A stretch of 64,000 nucleotides of DNA from Emergencia sp. (lineage in GTDB: Bacteria; Bacillota; Clostridia; Peptostreptococcales; Anaerovoracaceae), in contig JALEOD010000056.1 of assembly GCA_022767345.1 (NCBI GenBank), positions 22,462-86,461 on the forward strand, written 5' to 3'. Both the position numbers and the translations under genes were made by a program. The first letter of the stretch is position 1. Every line of letters starts with the position of its first letter. Below the pieces are notes generated by a model. It was given only the letters and a program-made list of their open reading frames with translations, made no database searches and was not told the origin of the DNA. Positions 1 through 8,096 of the stretch are shown piece by piece.

Positions 1-2
1 AA

Positions 3-296
3 CTGCTCATGCTTTTAGAGGGTGTTCCTTATAAGGAAAGACGGGCGAAGTTCGTGTCGGTGATTACCATGGTTTATCCGGACGGTGAATGCCTGACGGC
101 CCGCGGTGAGTGCGAGGGACATATCATTGACGCACCAACTGGTGAAAATGGATTTGGCTACGATCCTCTGTTTGTTCCGGAAGGTTATCAGAGAACTTTT
201 GCACAGCTTTCCGCAGAGGAAAAGAATCAAATCAGTCATAGAGCAAAGGCGCTGGTACAACTTGAAAAGCTCCTTGCGGAAAGGAAGAATAAATAG
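3..296 (+). CDS. rdgB: XTP/dITP diphosphatase (RdgB/HAM1), C-terminal part
   Basis: House-cleaning nucleotide pyrophosphatase that hydrolyses non-canonical purine triphosphates (XTP, dITP) so they do not enter DNA. Only the last ~97 residues are present because the 5' end lies outside the window. The family signatures visible are the NGFGYDPLF motif and the C-terminal EEKNQISHRAKAL motif, which help form the active site and dimer surface. The stop at 294-296 abuts the TTG start of the next gene, so the two are probably co-transcribed. Family identity is clear; only the truncation limits confidence. Confidence 0.93.
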   Translation: MLMLLEGVPYKERRAKFVSVITMVYPDGECLTARGECEGHIIDAPTGENGFGYDPLFVPEGYQRTFAQLSAEEKNQISHRAKALVQLEKLLAERKNK

Positions 297-1124
297 TTGT
301 TAAAAAACAGATGGAGCAGAATGATTCTTCTGGGAATTAAGCAGTTCAGTGATCCCTATTATCAGGGTTTTGCGGCACAGATGTCTTTTTATATCATGCT
401 TTCTCTGGTGCCGACAATTATCGTTGTATCGCAGCTTCTTGGTATTTTAGATATATCCCTGGATTTTCTCGATGAATGGATTCGTGAATACGTTGCGCCG
501 GGTATGGGCGATACTTTGCGCGGACTTTTAAATTACAGACCTGCAACTACTGCCAACATTGTGATGGTTGTGATGGCGCTGTGGGCTTCTTCCCGTGCAC
601 AGTTTTCTATGATGAGAATTACTAACTACACTTATTCAAACGGAAGAACTACGGGAAGTTTTTGGAGTGAGCGGTTCAGAGCGGTAAAAACTATGGCGCT
701 GACAGTGTTTACATTAGCTTTTATTGCCATTATCTTAGTATACGGGAAACTGATTTTGCAGCTGTTTTTAGGAAAGCTCATTGAGGGAACCATGATTGAT
801 ACGCTATGGACCTGGCTCAGATGGCCTCTTGCATGGGTGCTGTATTTTTTGATGGTTTCTTATAACTACTATGTGCTTCCCAGTGAAAAACTGCCCTTTC
901 GGGAAATTCTTCCGGGAAGTGTTTTCGGCGCGGTGGGTATGCTGGTCGTAACCATCGTGTATTCTTACTATGCGGATTATACAGTCAACTATGATATCAT
1001 ATATGGATCACTGGCAAGTATGGTGGCACTGTTATTTTGGTTTTACTTTTTGTCATGGGTTCTTTGTCTTGGAATCCTGTTTAATAAAGTCTGGAAAGAT
1101 ACGAAAGGAGGCGAGTTGGCATGA
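297..1124 (+). CDS. YihY/BrkB-family inner membrane protein
   Basis: Polytopic membrane protein of the YihY (formerly RNase BN/BrkB) family; the molecular function of the family is not settled. The 275 residues hold about six hydrophobic spans. The early segment with MSFYIMLSLVPTIIV is typical of the family, as is the conserved S-R-A-Q-F region after the second span. The start is a TTG at 297 directly after the rdgB stop, with an AGGAAG Shine-Dalgarno inside the end of rdgB. The gene overlaps the next one by four bases (ATGA), so translation is coupled. Confidence 0.88.
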   Translation: MLKNRWSRMILLGIKQFSDPYYQGFAAQMSFYIMLSLVPTIIVVSQLLGILDISLDFLDEWIREYVAPGMGDTLRGLLNYRPATTANIVMVVMALWASSRAQFSMMRITNYTYSNGRTTGSFWSERFRAVKTMALTVFTLAFIAIILVYGKLILQLFLGKLIEGTMIDTLWTWLRWPLAWVLYFLMVSYNYYVLPSEKLPFREILPGSVFGAVGMLVVTIVYSYYADYTVNYDIIYGSLASMVALLFWFYFLSWVLCLGILFNKVWKDTKGGELA

Positions 1125-1837
1125 GCCGGAGGAAATATCGGGTAAAGAGAAGATTTTACGTGTTTGCGGCACTGTTTTTTGCTTTTATATTAGGGATTGC
1201 TGCTTATGTGCTGTTTCCGCAGAATCAAGCTGATTCTGAACCTTCAAAAGAGGCGGGGCAGGGATTTAAGATTACCATGGCGGCAAGGGCTTATATCAGC
1301 AATGATGACCTGCGATATAAAGACACTTATTTTGCCGGCGGCTATCCGCCTGATGATATTGGAGTATGTACCGATGTGGTCTGGAAAGCATTTCAGGGAA
1401 TCGACGTATCGATTAAAGACTTAGTAGACGCGGATACTTATTACTATCCTGAGGCTTATGAAGACGTGAGGAAGCTCAGGGATACCAATATTGACTTTCG
1501 TCTTGTGCCGCAGCTGGAGCGGTTCTTTGAGCGAAATTCTAAAGTGCTGAACTGCGATGTAAATAGCCTTCTTGATTGGCAGGCAGGTGATATTGTAACC
1601 TTTGAATCCAGCCATGTGGCCATTGTATCTCCATTTCGGAATCTTTGGGGAAGAAACTATGTGATTCAGCACGGGAAGGACCCTGCTGCCGAAGAGGACC
1701 GTCTTTTTGCGGCGGACGGCATGAAAGTTTCAGGGCATTTCAGGTGGGATGAAAATGCTGTGAAAAAGATTTTGTGGCAGTGGCCGATTGAGGAACAGGA
1801 GGAAAACATTAATCTTTATATTGAGAGAGATAATTAG
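1121..1837 (+). CDS. DUF1287 domain secreted/anchored protein
   Basis: 238 residues with an N-terminal signal anchor (RRFYVFAALFFAFILGIAAY, about residues 10-29) and an extracytoplasmic DUF1287 domain. DUF1287 is related to NlpC/P60-like folds. The segment ICTDVVWKAF carries the conserved cysteine of the family, and SSHVAIVSPF supplies the histidine expected of a Cys-His pair. A role in peptidoglycan or amide hydrolysis is inference from the fold. The ATG overlaps the stop of the YihY gene and follows an AAGGAGG site. It lies in a run of envelope genes that ends with two wall hydrolases. Confidence 0.82.
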   Translation: MSRRKYRVKRRFYVFAALFFAFILGIAAYVLFPQNQADSEPSKEAGQGFKITMAARAYISNDDLRYKDTYFAGGYPPDDIGVCTDVVWKAFQGIDVSIKDLVDADTYYYPEAYEDVRKLRDTNIDFRLVPQLERFFERNSKVLNCDVNSLLDWQAGDIVTFESSHVAIVSPFRNLWGRNYVIQHGKDPAAEEDRLFAADGMKVSGHFRWDENAVKKILWQWPIEEQEENINLYIERDN

Positions 1838-1852
1838 AAAGGAACGAGGGAT

Positions 1853-2743
1853 ATGAAAAAGGTATTAGTGATTTTAAATCCCTGTGCGGGGACAAAGCAG
1901 GCAAATAAGCACTTTGTGGATATTATCGATATTTTTTGCAGAGCGGGTTTTGAGACGGTGGTAAAAACAACGGCAGCCCGAGGAGACGGCACTGTGATTG
2001 TAAAAGAGCAGGCTGATGCATTTGATTTAATTGTCTGCATCGGCGGTGATGGAACGTTCAACGAGGTGGTCGATGGTCTTTTATTGTCGGGAGTGGATAA
2101 GCCCATTGGCTATATTCCAGCTGGCAGCACCAATGATTTTGCCAGCAGCCTTCATTTGTCCAAGGATATTCTGCAGGCTGCGAGAGATATTGTATCCGGC
2201 GAGGAACGTTCTCTTGACATCGGAAGTTTTAACGGAAGATATTTTTCCTATGTAGCGTCCTTCGGCGCTTTTACAAAGGCTTCCTACGAAGCGCCGCAGA
2301 GTATCAAAAATGCGCTGGGGCATTTGGCGTATATTCTGGAGGGAATTAAGGATATTCCATCAATTAAACCGCTTAGACTGTGGCTGAAAATGGAGCAGGG
2401 GGTTTATGGCGGAGATTATCTCTTTGGCGCGATTTGTAATTCCACTTCAGTAGGGGGACTCTTAACCCTTGCAGATGATTTGGTGGATATGAATGACGGG
2501 CTGTTTGAGGTACTTCTCATTAAGTCTCCGTCTAATATTTTAGAACTGAACCAGATTCTGCTGGCATTGACTACGCAGAATTACAACTCGCCAATGCTGT
2601 CTTTTTTCAGCAGCGGCAAGCTGGAAATTACCGCAGACAAAGATATGCCCTGGACGCTGGACGGGGAGTATCAGGAAGGCTGCGACACCATTGAGATTAA
2701 GAACATACAGGGGGCTATTCGGCTGATTGTGCCGAAGCGGTAA
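1853..2743 (+). CDS. Diacylglycerol/lipid kinase family protein (YegS/DgkB type)
   Basis: Soluble or membrane-peripheral lipid kinase that phosphorylates diacylglycerol or a related lipid with ATP. The DAGK catalytic domain is marked by CIGGDGTFNEVVDGL (the GGDGT nucleotide-binding motif, near residue 64) and YIPAGSTNDFA. The C-terminal half has the usual beta-sandwich ending in TLDGE. Length (296) is normal for YegS/BmrU/DgkB proteins. It is followed 10 bases downstream by a PAP2 phosphatase, so a kinase/phosphatase pair on the same lipid class is a reasonable inference. The exact substrate cannot be read from the sequence. Confidence 0.9.
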   Translation: MKKVLVILNPCAGTKQANKHFVDIIDIFCRAGFETVVKTTAARGDGTVIVKEQADAFDLIVCIGGDGTFNEVVDGLLLSGVDKPIGYIPAGSTNDFASSLHLSKDILQAARDIVSGEERSLDIGSFNGRYFSYVASFGAFTKASYEAPQSIKNALGHLAYILEGIKDIPSIKPLRLWLKMEQGVYGGDYLFGAICNSTSVGGLLTLADDLVDMNDGLFEVLLIKSPSNILELNQILLALTTQNYNSPMLSFFSSGKLEITADKDMPWTLDGEYQEGCDTIEIKNIQGAIRLIVPKR

Positions 2744-2753
2744 GAGGAATACT

Positions 2754-3398
2754 ATGAAAAGAGAATTTGGGATTAAGAAATACGGTCATGTACTGCTGAT
2801 TATGTATGTACCAGTTTATCTGATTGGCTTTTTTCTGATGGAGCGGTGGGTGCCGGAGACAGCGGATTATTGGGTGTCCTACTGCTTTTTGGATGATTTG
2901 ATACCGTTTAATGAATGGTTTATTATACCTTATTGCCTCTGGTATCCACTGTTGTTTGCAGCGGGCTTCTGGCTGTTATTGCGTGATGTGCAGGGTTTTA
3001 AGCTGTACATGTACTGTATGATTGTCGGTTTTACCGCGAGCATTATATTTTGTCTTATTTTTCCCAATGGACAGGATTTAAGGCCGGAGGTCTTTCCGCG
3101 GGAAAATCTTTTGACGGATATGGTGGCGCTGATTTATGCGGCAGACACCAATACCAATGTGCTGCCCAGCGTTCATGCAGAGGGAGCTATTTTTGCGGCC
3201 ATGGGAATCTGCACAACAAAATCCGTTAAATCTATGCTGGTGAAAGTGGCAGCAGTTGTGATTGCGGGAGTGATTTGTATGTCTACTTGTTTTGTAAAAC
3301 AGCATTCTGCTTTAGATGTGGCAGCCGCAGTAGTGCTATGTTTGATTATTTATTCTATTGTAAGAATAAATATGAAAAATGAATTAAGGATTTCTTAA
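2754..3398 (+). CDS. PAP2-superfamily membrane phosphatase
   Basis: Integral membrane phosphatase of the phosphatidic-acid phosphatase type 2 superfamily, probably acting on phosphatidate or prenyl pyrophosphates. The acid phosphatase motifs visible are NVLPSVHAEG (PSxH, motif 2) and VKQHSALDVAAA (histidine nucleophile and aspartate, motif 3), among about five hydrophobic spans. I chose ATG 2754, which follows AAGAGG. An upstream in-frame TTG inside the kinase gene would add nine residues with no better ribosome site. It is the last gene of the rdgB-PAP2 run, with a hairpin terminator just downstream. Confidence 0.87.
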   Translation: MKREFGIKKYGHVLLIMYVPVYLIGFFLMERWVPETADYWVSYCFLDDLIPFNEWFIIPYCLWYPLLFAAGFWLLLRDVQGFKLYMYCMIVGFTASIIFCLIFPNGQDLRPEVFPRENLLTDMVALIYAADTNTNVLPSVHAEGAIFAAMGICTTKSVKSMLVKVAAVVIAGVICMSTCFVKQHSALDVAAAVVLCLIIYSIVRINMKNELRIS

Positions 3399-3414
3399 GA
3401 AATATTAAGAAATT

Positions 3415-3470
3415 TAAAATCGCTATAAATGTTGAAAATTTAACGTTTATGGCGATTTTGTTTTGTGAAA
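3415..3470 (+). terminator. Intrinsic terminator after the PAP2 gene
   Basis: Arms AAAATCGCTATAAA and TTTATGGCGATTTT pair with one mismatch and are followed by GTTTTG. The hairpin closes the first operon and separates it from the wall-hydrolase pair. Confidence 0.75.
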
Positions 3471-3495
3471 GTTATGTGAAAAAAGCGTATAAAAC

Positions 3496-3524
3496 TTGAC
3501 TTTTTGATGTATATAAAGTAGGAT
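3496..3524 (+). promoter_or_regulatory. Possible promoter of the first LysM-NlpC/P60 gene
   Basis: TTGACT at 3496-3501, then 17 bases, then TAGGAT at 3519-3524. An alternative -10, GATAAT, starts three bases later with a 20-base spacer. The -35 is good and the -10 is weak, so the exact hexamer is uncertain. Confidence 0.4.
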
Positions 3525-3568
3525 AATACCTGTGAGACAATTGAAAAACATGAAAAGGAAATAGTATT

Positions 3569-4753
3569 ATGTCAAATCATTCTATGACGAGAGTCAATAC
3601 TAAAATCAAAAGGGTGTTTAAAGCAACTGCCTCAGTGCTATTGATTATGTCCATGATATTCACGGTTGTATTTGGTTCTGCAGGTGCAGCTTACGCGGCA
3701 GAGCAGTTAGAAACCGAGTTATGGGCGGTCGTAATTGGAGATGAAGAAGTCTTATATGTGGATTCTGAAGAATCCGGCAGACAGGTAATAGAGGGGTTAT
3801 CTAATTATTATCTGTCCAAAGGTTCCAATGTACTGGAAGTACAGTTTGAGCCTGTCATTGAAATTAAGAAGATTACAGCTTATATTGATGAAGAGTTTTC
3901 TGCGTTCGGCAGCGATGTCAGGACAGTAGATGTAGATGAAGCAGTTGCCAAGCTCAGCGAAGGCAAAGTGGAGTACTACGTTTATAAGACAGAAGAGGGC
4001 GACACGCTGAAATCTATTGCAAAGGAAAAAGATGTTTCTGCAAAGAAGCTGGTTTCCCTGAACTTCGGAGAATATGATATCGATGAGACCATCAAAGAAG
4101 GTACTTACATGGTATTGTATACAGAGGTTCCGTATGTAGAGGTAACAACAGTAGAGGAGATTACTTCTACGAAGTCAATTGACTATAACACTGTTTATAA
4201 GAAAACAAGCACTTTAGCAAAAGGCACACAGAAGGTAAAGACCAAGGGTGTTAAGGGTAAGCAAGCAGTGACGGAAAAAATCACCAAAGTAAATGGTGAG
4301 GAAACAAATAGTGAGTTGATTTCTACCAAAACTGTTAAGAAACCTGTGAACAAAGTTGTTATGCGGGGTACAGGCTCTGTTACAGCAAAGGCTGGCAAGA
4401 CCTTTGACTTTGTGGAAGGTTCTGAAGTTGTAGAATATGCGAAGCAGTTTATCGGCAATCCTTACCGTTACGGTGGGACAAGCCTGACAAACGGAGCGGA
4501 CTGTTCCGGATTCGTATATGCTGTATATAAACATTTCGGTATTAACCTGCCTCGTACCGGACAGTCCGGCGTAGGTAAGGCGGTTTCTTATAAGAACGCA
4601 AAGAAGGGTGACATTCTGATTTATGCTGGACATGTTGCTATCTATGCAGGAAACGGTAAGGCGATTCATGCAGTAAATGAGAGACTGGGAATCAGAATTA
4701 CCAGTGCGACTTACACAGGTCCGATTATCGGTGTGAGACGTATTCTTGCCTAA
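3569..4753 (+). CDS. Secreted LysM / G5-like / NlpC-P60 peptidoglycan endopeptidase
   Basis: Exported cell-wall hydrolase. Order of parts: signal peptide ending near SAGAAYAAE (residues 1-45), a repeat-type region, LysM (about 137-183, EEGDTLKSIAKEKDVS), a G5-like stretch (about 190-268) and a C-terminal NlpC/P60 domain (about 283-394). The catalytic cysteine is Cys312 in GADCSGFVYAVYKHFG and the partner is His355 in YAGHVAIYAG. NlpC/P60 enzymes cut D-Glu-meso-Dap or equivalent stem-peptide bonds; LysM binds glycan. The next gene has the same architecture and is a tandem duplicate. Confidence 0.9.
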   Translation: MSNHSMTRVNTKIKRVFKATASVLLIMSMIFTVVFGSAGAAYAAEQLETELWAVVIGDEEVLYVDSEESGRQVIEGLSNYYLSKGSNVLEVQFEPVIEIKKITAYIDEEFSAFGSDVRTVDVDEAVAKLSEGKVEYYVYKTEEGDTLKSIAKEKDVSAKKLVSLNFGEYDIDETIKEGTYMVLYTEVPYVEVTTVEEITSTKSIDYNTVYKKTSTLAKGTQKVKTKGVKGKQAVTEKITKVNGEETNSELISTKTVKKPVNKVVMRGTGSVTAKAGKTFDFVEGSEVVEYAKQFIGNPYRYGGTSLTNGADCSGFVYAVYKHFGINLPRTGQSGVGKAVSYKNAKKGDILIYAGHVAIYAGNGKAIHAVNERLGIRITSATYTGPIIGVRRILA

Positions 4754-4778
4754 GAGCAAGAGAAGGATGAAAGAAATC

Positions 4779-5912
4779 ATGAGTCTAAAAGAATCAATTA
4801 AATCTAAAAAATATATGATTGCAGGGATAGTTATCCTTGCAATCGCTGTTTTAGCCGTTCTTGGTGCATCTACGATTAAAGCCAATGCCAGTGAAGATTA
4901 CTGGGACGTAAAAATTGGTGAAAATACAGTAGCGGTGCTTACTTCTGAATCGGCAGCTAAGCAGGTGATTCGTCAGGTGAAGAATCACTACATACAGGAA
5001 GGCGCTGTGGTAAAAGCCATTACATGTACGCCTGAAATGACAGTAGAAATGAAAGCCTATAAGGTTTCGGAGAAACCGACAGTTGTCGATGTAGACGAAG
5101 CGGTGGATTATATTCTTTTCGGCACCAAAGAAAAGCTTACCTACACCGTAAAGAGCGGTGATAGCCTTTGGAGTATTGCACAGAGTTATGATTTTACGGT
5201 AGAAGAGGTCATGGAGATGAATCGGGATCATGATTTTTCCATGCTGTATCCGGGCGATGAACTTCGACTTTATGAGATGAAACCGATGGTAGATGTTCTT
5301 GTAACACAGGAAGTCACATCAGAAAAGAAAATTAAGTTCAAGACGGTGAAAGAGACTTCTTCAGAAGTTTTGAAGAACACAACCGTTGTGAAGCAGGAGG
5401 GCGCTTACGGCAAGAGGAAAGTCACTGAACTGGTGACTTCTAAAAATGGCGTAGTGACCGAGTCTGAGGAACTGAATTCTGAGGTGATTAAAAAGCCGAA
5501 GAAACGGATTGTCGTAAAGGGAACAGGAACTCTTCCTGCGCCGACCGGCGGCAAGACTTATCAGGGCAGCGGTTCTGCCGTTGCAAATTATGCGCTTCGC
5601 TTTGTAGGAACACCGTATGTGTATGGCGGCAGCAGTTTGACGGAGGGAGCTGATTGTTCCGGCTTTGTTCTGGCTGTATATAAGCACTTTGGAATCACCA
5701 TGGCTCACGATGCCGGCGTGATGAGAAGCTACGGAAAGGAAGTACCTCTCAGTGCGGCAATGCCGGGAGATTTAGTCTGTTACTACGGACATGTAGCCAT
5801 CTACATCGGCGGCGGACAGGTTGTCCATGCAGTCAACGAGGGCATGGGCGTTGCTGTAACCGGCGTAGGCTATACGGGATCTGTAATCTGCGTCAGAAGA
5901 ATTATTGAATAA
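4779..5912 (+). CDS. Second LysM / G5-like / NlpC-P60 endopeptidase (paralogue)
   Basis: Tandem paralogue of the preceding gene with the same domain order. It has an N-terminal hydrophobic segment (MIAGIVILAIAVLAVLGA), LysM (KSGDSLWSIAQSYDF), a G5-like region and an NlpC/P60 domain with Cys293 in GADCSGFVLAVYKHFG and His338 in YYGHVAIYIGG. The N-terminal segment is more like a membrane anchor than a cleaved signal, although a cut after KANA is possible. ATG 4779 has AGAAGG 12 bases upstream; ATG 4767 and TTG 4746 are in-frame alternatives. Only 25 bases follow the first gene, so they are probably co-transcribed. Divergence in the linker suggests different substrates or localisation. Confidence 0.88.
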   Translation: MSLKESIKSKKYMIAGIVILAIAVLAVLGASTIKANASEDYWDVKIGENTVAVLTSESAAKQVIRQVKNHYIQEGAVVKAITCTPEMTVEMKAYKVSEKPTVVDVDEAVDYILFGTKEKLTYTVKSGDSLWSIAQSYDFTVEEVMEMNRDHDFSMLYPGDELRLYEMKPMVDVLVTQEVTSEKKIKFKTVKETSSEVLKNTTVVKQEGAYGKRKVTELVTSKNGVVTESEELNSEVIKKPKKRIVVKGTGTLPAPTGGKTYQGSGSAVANYALRFVGTPYVYGGSSLTEGADCSGFVLAVYKHFGITMAHDAGVMRSYGKEVPLSAAMPGDLVCYYGHVAIYIGGGQVVHAVNEGMGVAVTGVGYTGSVICVRRIIE

Positions 5913-5925
5913 ATAAAAAGTATCT

Positions 5926-5958
5926 ATGGACAGATTCGTAGGAATCTGTCCATTTTTC
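5926..5958 (+). terminator. Intrinsic terminator after the hydrolase pair
   Basis: Perfect arms ATGGACAGATTC and GAATCTGTCCAT with a four-base loop, followed by TTTTTC. It lies between convergent genes and may serve both. Confidence 0.85.
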
Positions 5959-5965
5959 TATACAT

Positions 5966-6409
5966 TTACATCTTTCTTTCAAGAATTTTGAATGCAATGA
6001 GAAATACAGCAAGTTCTATATATACGCCTGCAAGAATCAGCATAGACGGCAGGATATAGTTCAGCGCAGTGAATACAAAGATTAAAATCGCAGAGAAAAG
6101 AACGGCTGCAAAAGCAGCGATGGACATGGCATAGCAGGTAATTTGCACGTTGCGTTCGTCATTTCGCTCTATTTCGCGCTGTTTTTTCTTTTCGGCAGAG
6201 CCAAAGTGGCTGTGAAGAAAGAAAAATACGCCGATAGCAAGGAATGCGCTGCCCATACCGGTGAACATGCCTGCCAGCATTTGCAGGTGATGCATCTCCT
6301 CCGGTGTAATATAGGAATACCAGAGTCCAAAAACGATGGCGACAGCGCCTGCAATGATTAAAGTAAAATTGAATATACGATTATCGTTTCCGAATATTTT
6401 ACACAGCAT
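5966..6409 (-). CDS. Small four-span membrane protein paired with an XRE regulator
   Basis: 147 residues with four predicted hydrophobic segments (for example FTLIIAGAVAIVFGLWYSYI and MSIAAFAAVLFSAILIFVF) and a charged cytoplasmic loop rich in K, R and E in the middle. I do not recognise a named family. The start at 6409 is set by GAGGAGG nine bases upstream, which lies inside the last codons of the regulator; longer frames run through the regulator gene and are not credible. Regulator-plus-membrane-protein pairs of this shape are common in Clostridia. The protein may be an effector or sensor of the pair, but this is inference. Confidence 0.7.
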   Translation of the reverse strand: MLCKIFGNDNRIFNFTLIIAGAVAIVFGLWYSYITPEEMHHLQMLAGMFTGMGSAFLAIGVFFFLHSHFGSAEKKKQREIERNDERNVQITCYAMSIAAFAAVLFSAILIFVFTALNYILPSMLILAGVYIELAVFLIAFKILERKM

Positions 6410-6413
6410 AGAT

Positions 6414-6611
6414 TTATTCCTCCTCATAAATGAAAATCTCTTCGATAGATAGTTGAAAGTATCTGGCAATTTTAAATGCCAGAAGAATGGACGGATTGTA
6501 TTTTCCGTTTTCCAGAGAACTGATCGTCTGGCGGGAAACCTCCAGTGCTTTCGCCAGTTCATCCTGTTTGATTCCTTTCGCTGTACGAATTTCTTCTAAG
6601 CGGTTTTTCAT
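6414..6611 (-). CDS. XRE-family helix-turn-helix regulator
   Basis: 65-residue DNA-binding protein consisting almost only of an HTH_3/Cro-C1 domain. KQDELAKALEVSRQTISSLE is the helix-turn-helix, followed by NGKYNPSI, as in the short YozG/YvaO-like repressors. The stop codon lies four bases before the start of the membrane protein, so the two genes form a translationally coupled operon. A strong promoter (CTGACA-17-TATACT) and a 20-bp perfect palindrome at the predicted transcription start lie upstream, which suggests autorepression. Confidence 0.9.
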   Translation of the reverse strand: MKNRLEEIRTAKGIKQDELAKALEVSRQTISSLENGKYNPSILLAFKIARYFQLSIEEIFIYEEE

Positions 6612-6634
6612 ATAGAAACTCCTTTTGAATTTGC

Positions 6635-6654
6635 ATGTAAAGCTAGCTTTACAT
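6635..6654. promoter_or_regulatory. 20-bp perfect palindrome, probable operator of the XRE regulator
   Basis: ATGTAAAGCTAGCTTTACAT is perfectly self-complementary. It lies just downstream of the -10 element, so a bound repressor would cover the start site. A shorter related site, GTAAACTTTAC, overlaps the upstream edge of the -35 at 6686-6696. Confidence 0.7.
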
Positions 6655-6656
6655 AG

Positions 6657-6685
6657 AGTATACGATATTGAGGAGGTTATGTCAG
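6657..6685 (-). promoter_or_regulatory. Promoter of the XRE regulator operon
   Basis: On the minus strand, CTGACA (6685-6680), a 17-base spacer and TATACT (6662-6657). Each hexamer matches five of six consensus bases. Confidence 0.75.
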
Positions 6686-6749
6686 GTAAACTTTACATAC
6701 TTGTTACAGCAAATCCATGGAATATATGATTTGTGCCTTTTGGTCTGCA

Positions 6750-6781
6750 CAATAAAACAGCCCGGTTTTCTGACCGGGCTG
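6750..6781 (-). terminator. Intrinsic terminator of serA
   Basis: Minus-strand arms CAGCCCGGT and ACCGGGCTG with a six-base loop, followed by TTTTATT. Confidence 0.88.
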
Positions 6782-6808
6782 AAATAATATTCGTATGTTT
6801 TTTACGGA

Positions 6809-7942
6809 TTAGATAATTCTAACTCTGATTACACCGTCAACAGAAGGAACTTCAGTAACGGCTTCCGCAAGGTTTGCCAGTACGTAGCCGTATGCACCGC
6901 GTACATTGCCGGAAATTGCGGTAACCTTATAATCTGCCAGTAAATCGGAAGCCAGCTTCAGAGGATTCTCAACATCCTTGGTTGCGATGGCAACTCTGCA
7001 AGGGGACGTTTTTGCACCGAGGCTTACAGCCGGGAAGTTTACGGAGTTTACGATATTTCCGTTTTCGATGTAGTCCATAGTCTGTTCTACTGCCATAGTT
7101 GCGCAGTTGTCTTCAGCTTCAGCAGTGGAAGCTCCAAGGTGCGGCAGGCAGATGATACCGTCTTTGTTTAAAACGCCGTCGGTTGGGAAGTCAGTCACAT
7201 ATTTGCCCAGCTTTCCGGACTCTAAAGCAGCCAGAAGGTCAGCTTCGTTTACCAGCTTGTCTCTGGAGAAGTTGAGCAGCACTGCACCGTCCTTCATCAA
7301 GGCGAAAAGATTATTATTGAACATGCCTTTTGTGGAATCCATAGCGGGTACGTGGATGGATATGTAGTCGCACAGCGGCAGTAAATCCTTTACATCGTCC
7401 TTGACTTCTACGCAGGAGCAGAGGCTGTGGGCAGCTTTTACACTGAAATATGGGTCGTAACCGACGACTTTCATGCCAAGGTCAGCAGCAGCATTGGCAA
7501 CCAGTACGCCGATTGCTCCAAGACCTACAACACCCAAAGTCTTGCCTTTGATTTCAGTTCCGGCAAACTGGCTCTTGCCTTTTTCAACAGCCTTGCCGAC
7601 ATTTTCGGTTAAAGAAGACGCCCATGCGATGCCTGCGGGAATATTTCTGGCAGCGAGGAAAAGTCCGCCCAGAACCAGTTCTTTTACTGCGTTGGCATTA
7701 GCGCCAGGTGTGTTGAATACGACGATACCCGCGTCAGCGCATTTGTCCAGCGGAATGTTGTTGACACCGGCGCCGGCTCTTGCGATGGAGAGCAGATTTT
7801 CGGAAAAATCCATCTCGTGCATATCCTGACTTCTGACCAGAATGCCGTTTGCTTCGGAAATCTCTTCAGAAACGGTATATTTATCGGAAAGGTGTGCAAG
7901 ACCTACGGGAGATATTTTATTTAAGGTTCCAATTTTGTACAT
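6809..7942 (-). CDS. serA: D-3-phosphoglycerate dehydrogenase
   Basis: First enzyme of serine biosynthesis: oxidises 3-phosphoglycerate to 3-phosphohydroxypyruvate with NAD. The substrate-binding domain surrounds a Rossmann fold with the motif GVVGLGAIGVLVANAAADLG. The catalytic region shows the histidine of ICLPHLGASTAEAEDNCA and an arginine-rich segment typical of D-2-hydroxyacid dehydrogenases. A short C-terminal domain (about residues 308-377) resembles an ACT-type tail and could bind serine for feedback control. It lies divergent to serC with overlapping promoters, so the two steps of the pathway are controlled from one regulatory region. Confidence 0.92.
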   Translation of the reverse strand: MYKIGTLNKISPVGLAHLSDKYTVSEEISEANGILVRSQDMHEMDFSENLLSIARAGAGVNNIPLDKCADAGIVVFNTPGANANAVKELVLGGLFLAARNIPAGIAWASSLTENVGKAVEKGKSQFAGTEIKGKTLGVVGLGAIGVLVANAAADLGMKVVGYDPYFSVKAAHSLCSCVEVKDDVKDLLPLCDYISIHVPAMDSTKGMFNNNLFALMKDGAVLLNFSRDKLVNEADLLAALESGKLGKYVTDFPTDGVLNKDGIICLPHLGASTAEAEDNCATMAVEQTMDYIENGNIVNSVNFPAVSLGAKTSPCRVAIATKDVENPLKLASDLLADYKVTAISGNVRGAYGYVLANLAEAVTEVPSVDGVIRVRII

Positions 7943-7981
7943 GTAATACGTACCTCCTAATTTTGTGTTTCATTTACAAAA

Positions 7982-8028
7982 ATTATAACACCATACCGCT
8001 TTACTTTCAAGGATTAAAGTGTTATAAT
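7982..8028. promoter_or_regulatory. Interlocked divergent serA/serC promoters
   Basis: serC: TTTACT (8000-8005), 17 bases, TATAAT (8023-8028). serA on the minus strand: TTGAAA (8010-8005), 17 bases, TATAAT (7987-7982). The two -35 hexamers share base 8005, and the outer ends form a perfect 10-bp inverted repeat, ATTATAACAC/GTGTTATAAT. Confidence 0.72.
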
Positions 8029-8096
8029 AAAAAAATATTCGTTCTTTCCGGTAAAATCCGAAAGAAAATGTTAAAAAACTAATGGAGGGCGACGAA

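Noticed and set aside
4214..4885. Long minus-strand frames opposite the NlpC/P60 genes
   Set aside because: They are mirror images of well-supported coding genes and lack ribosome sites.
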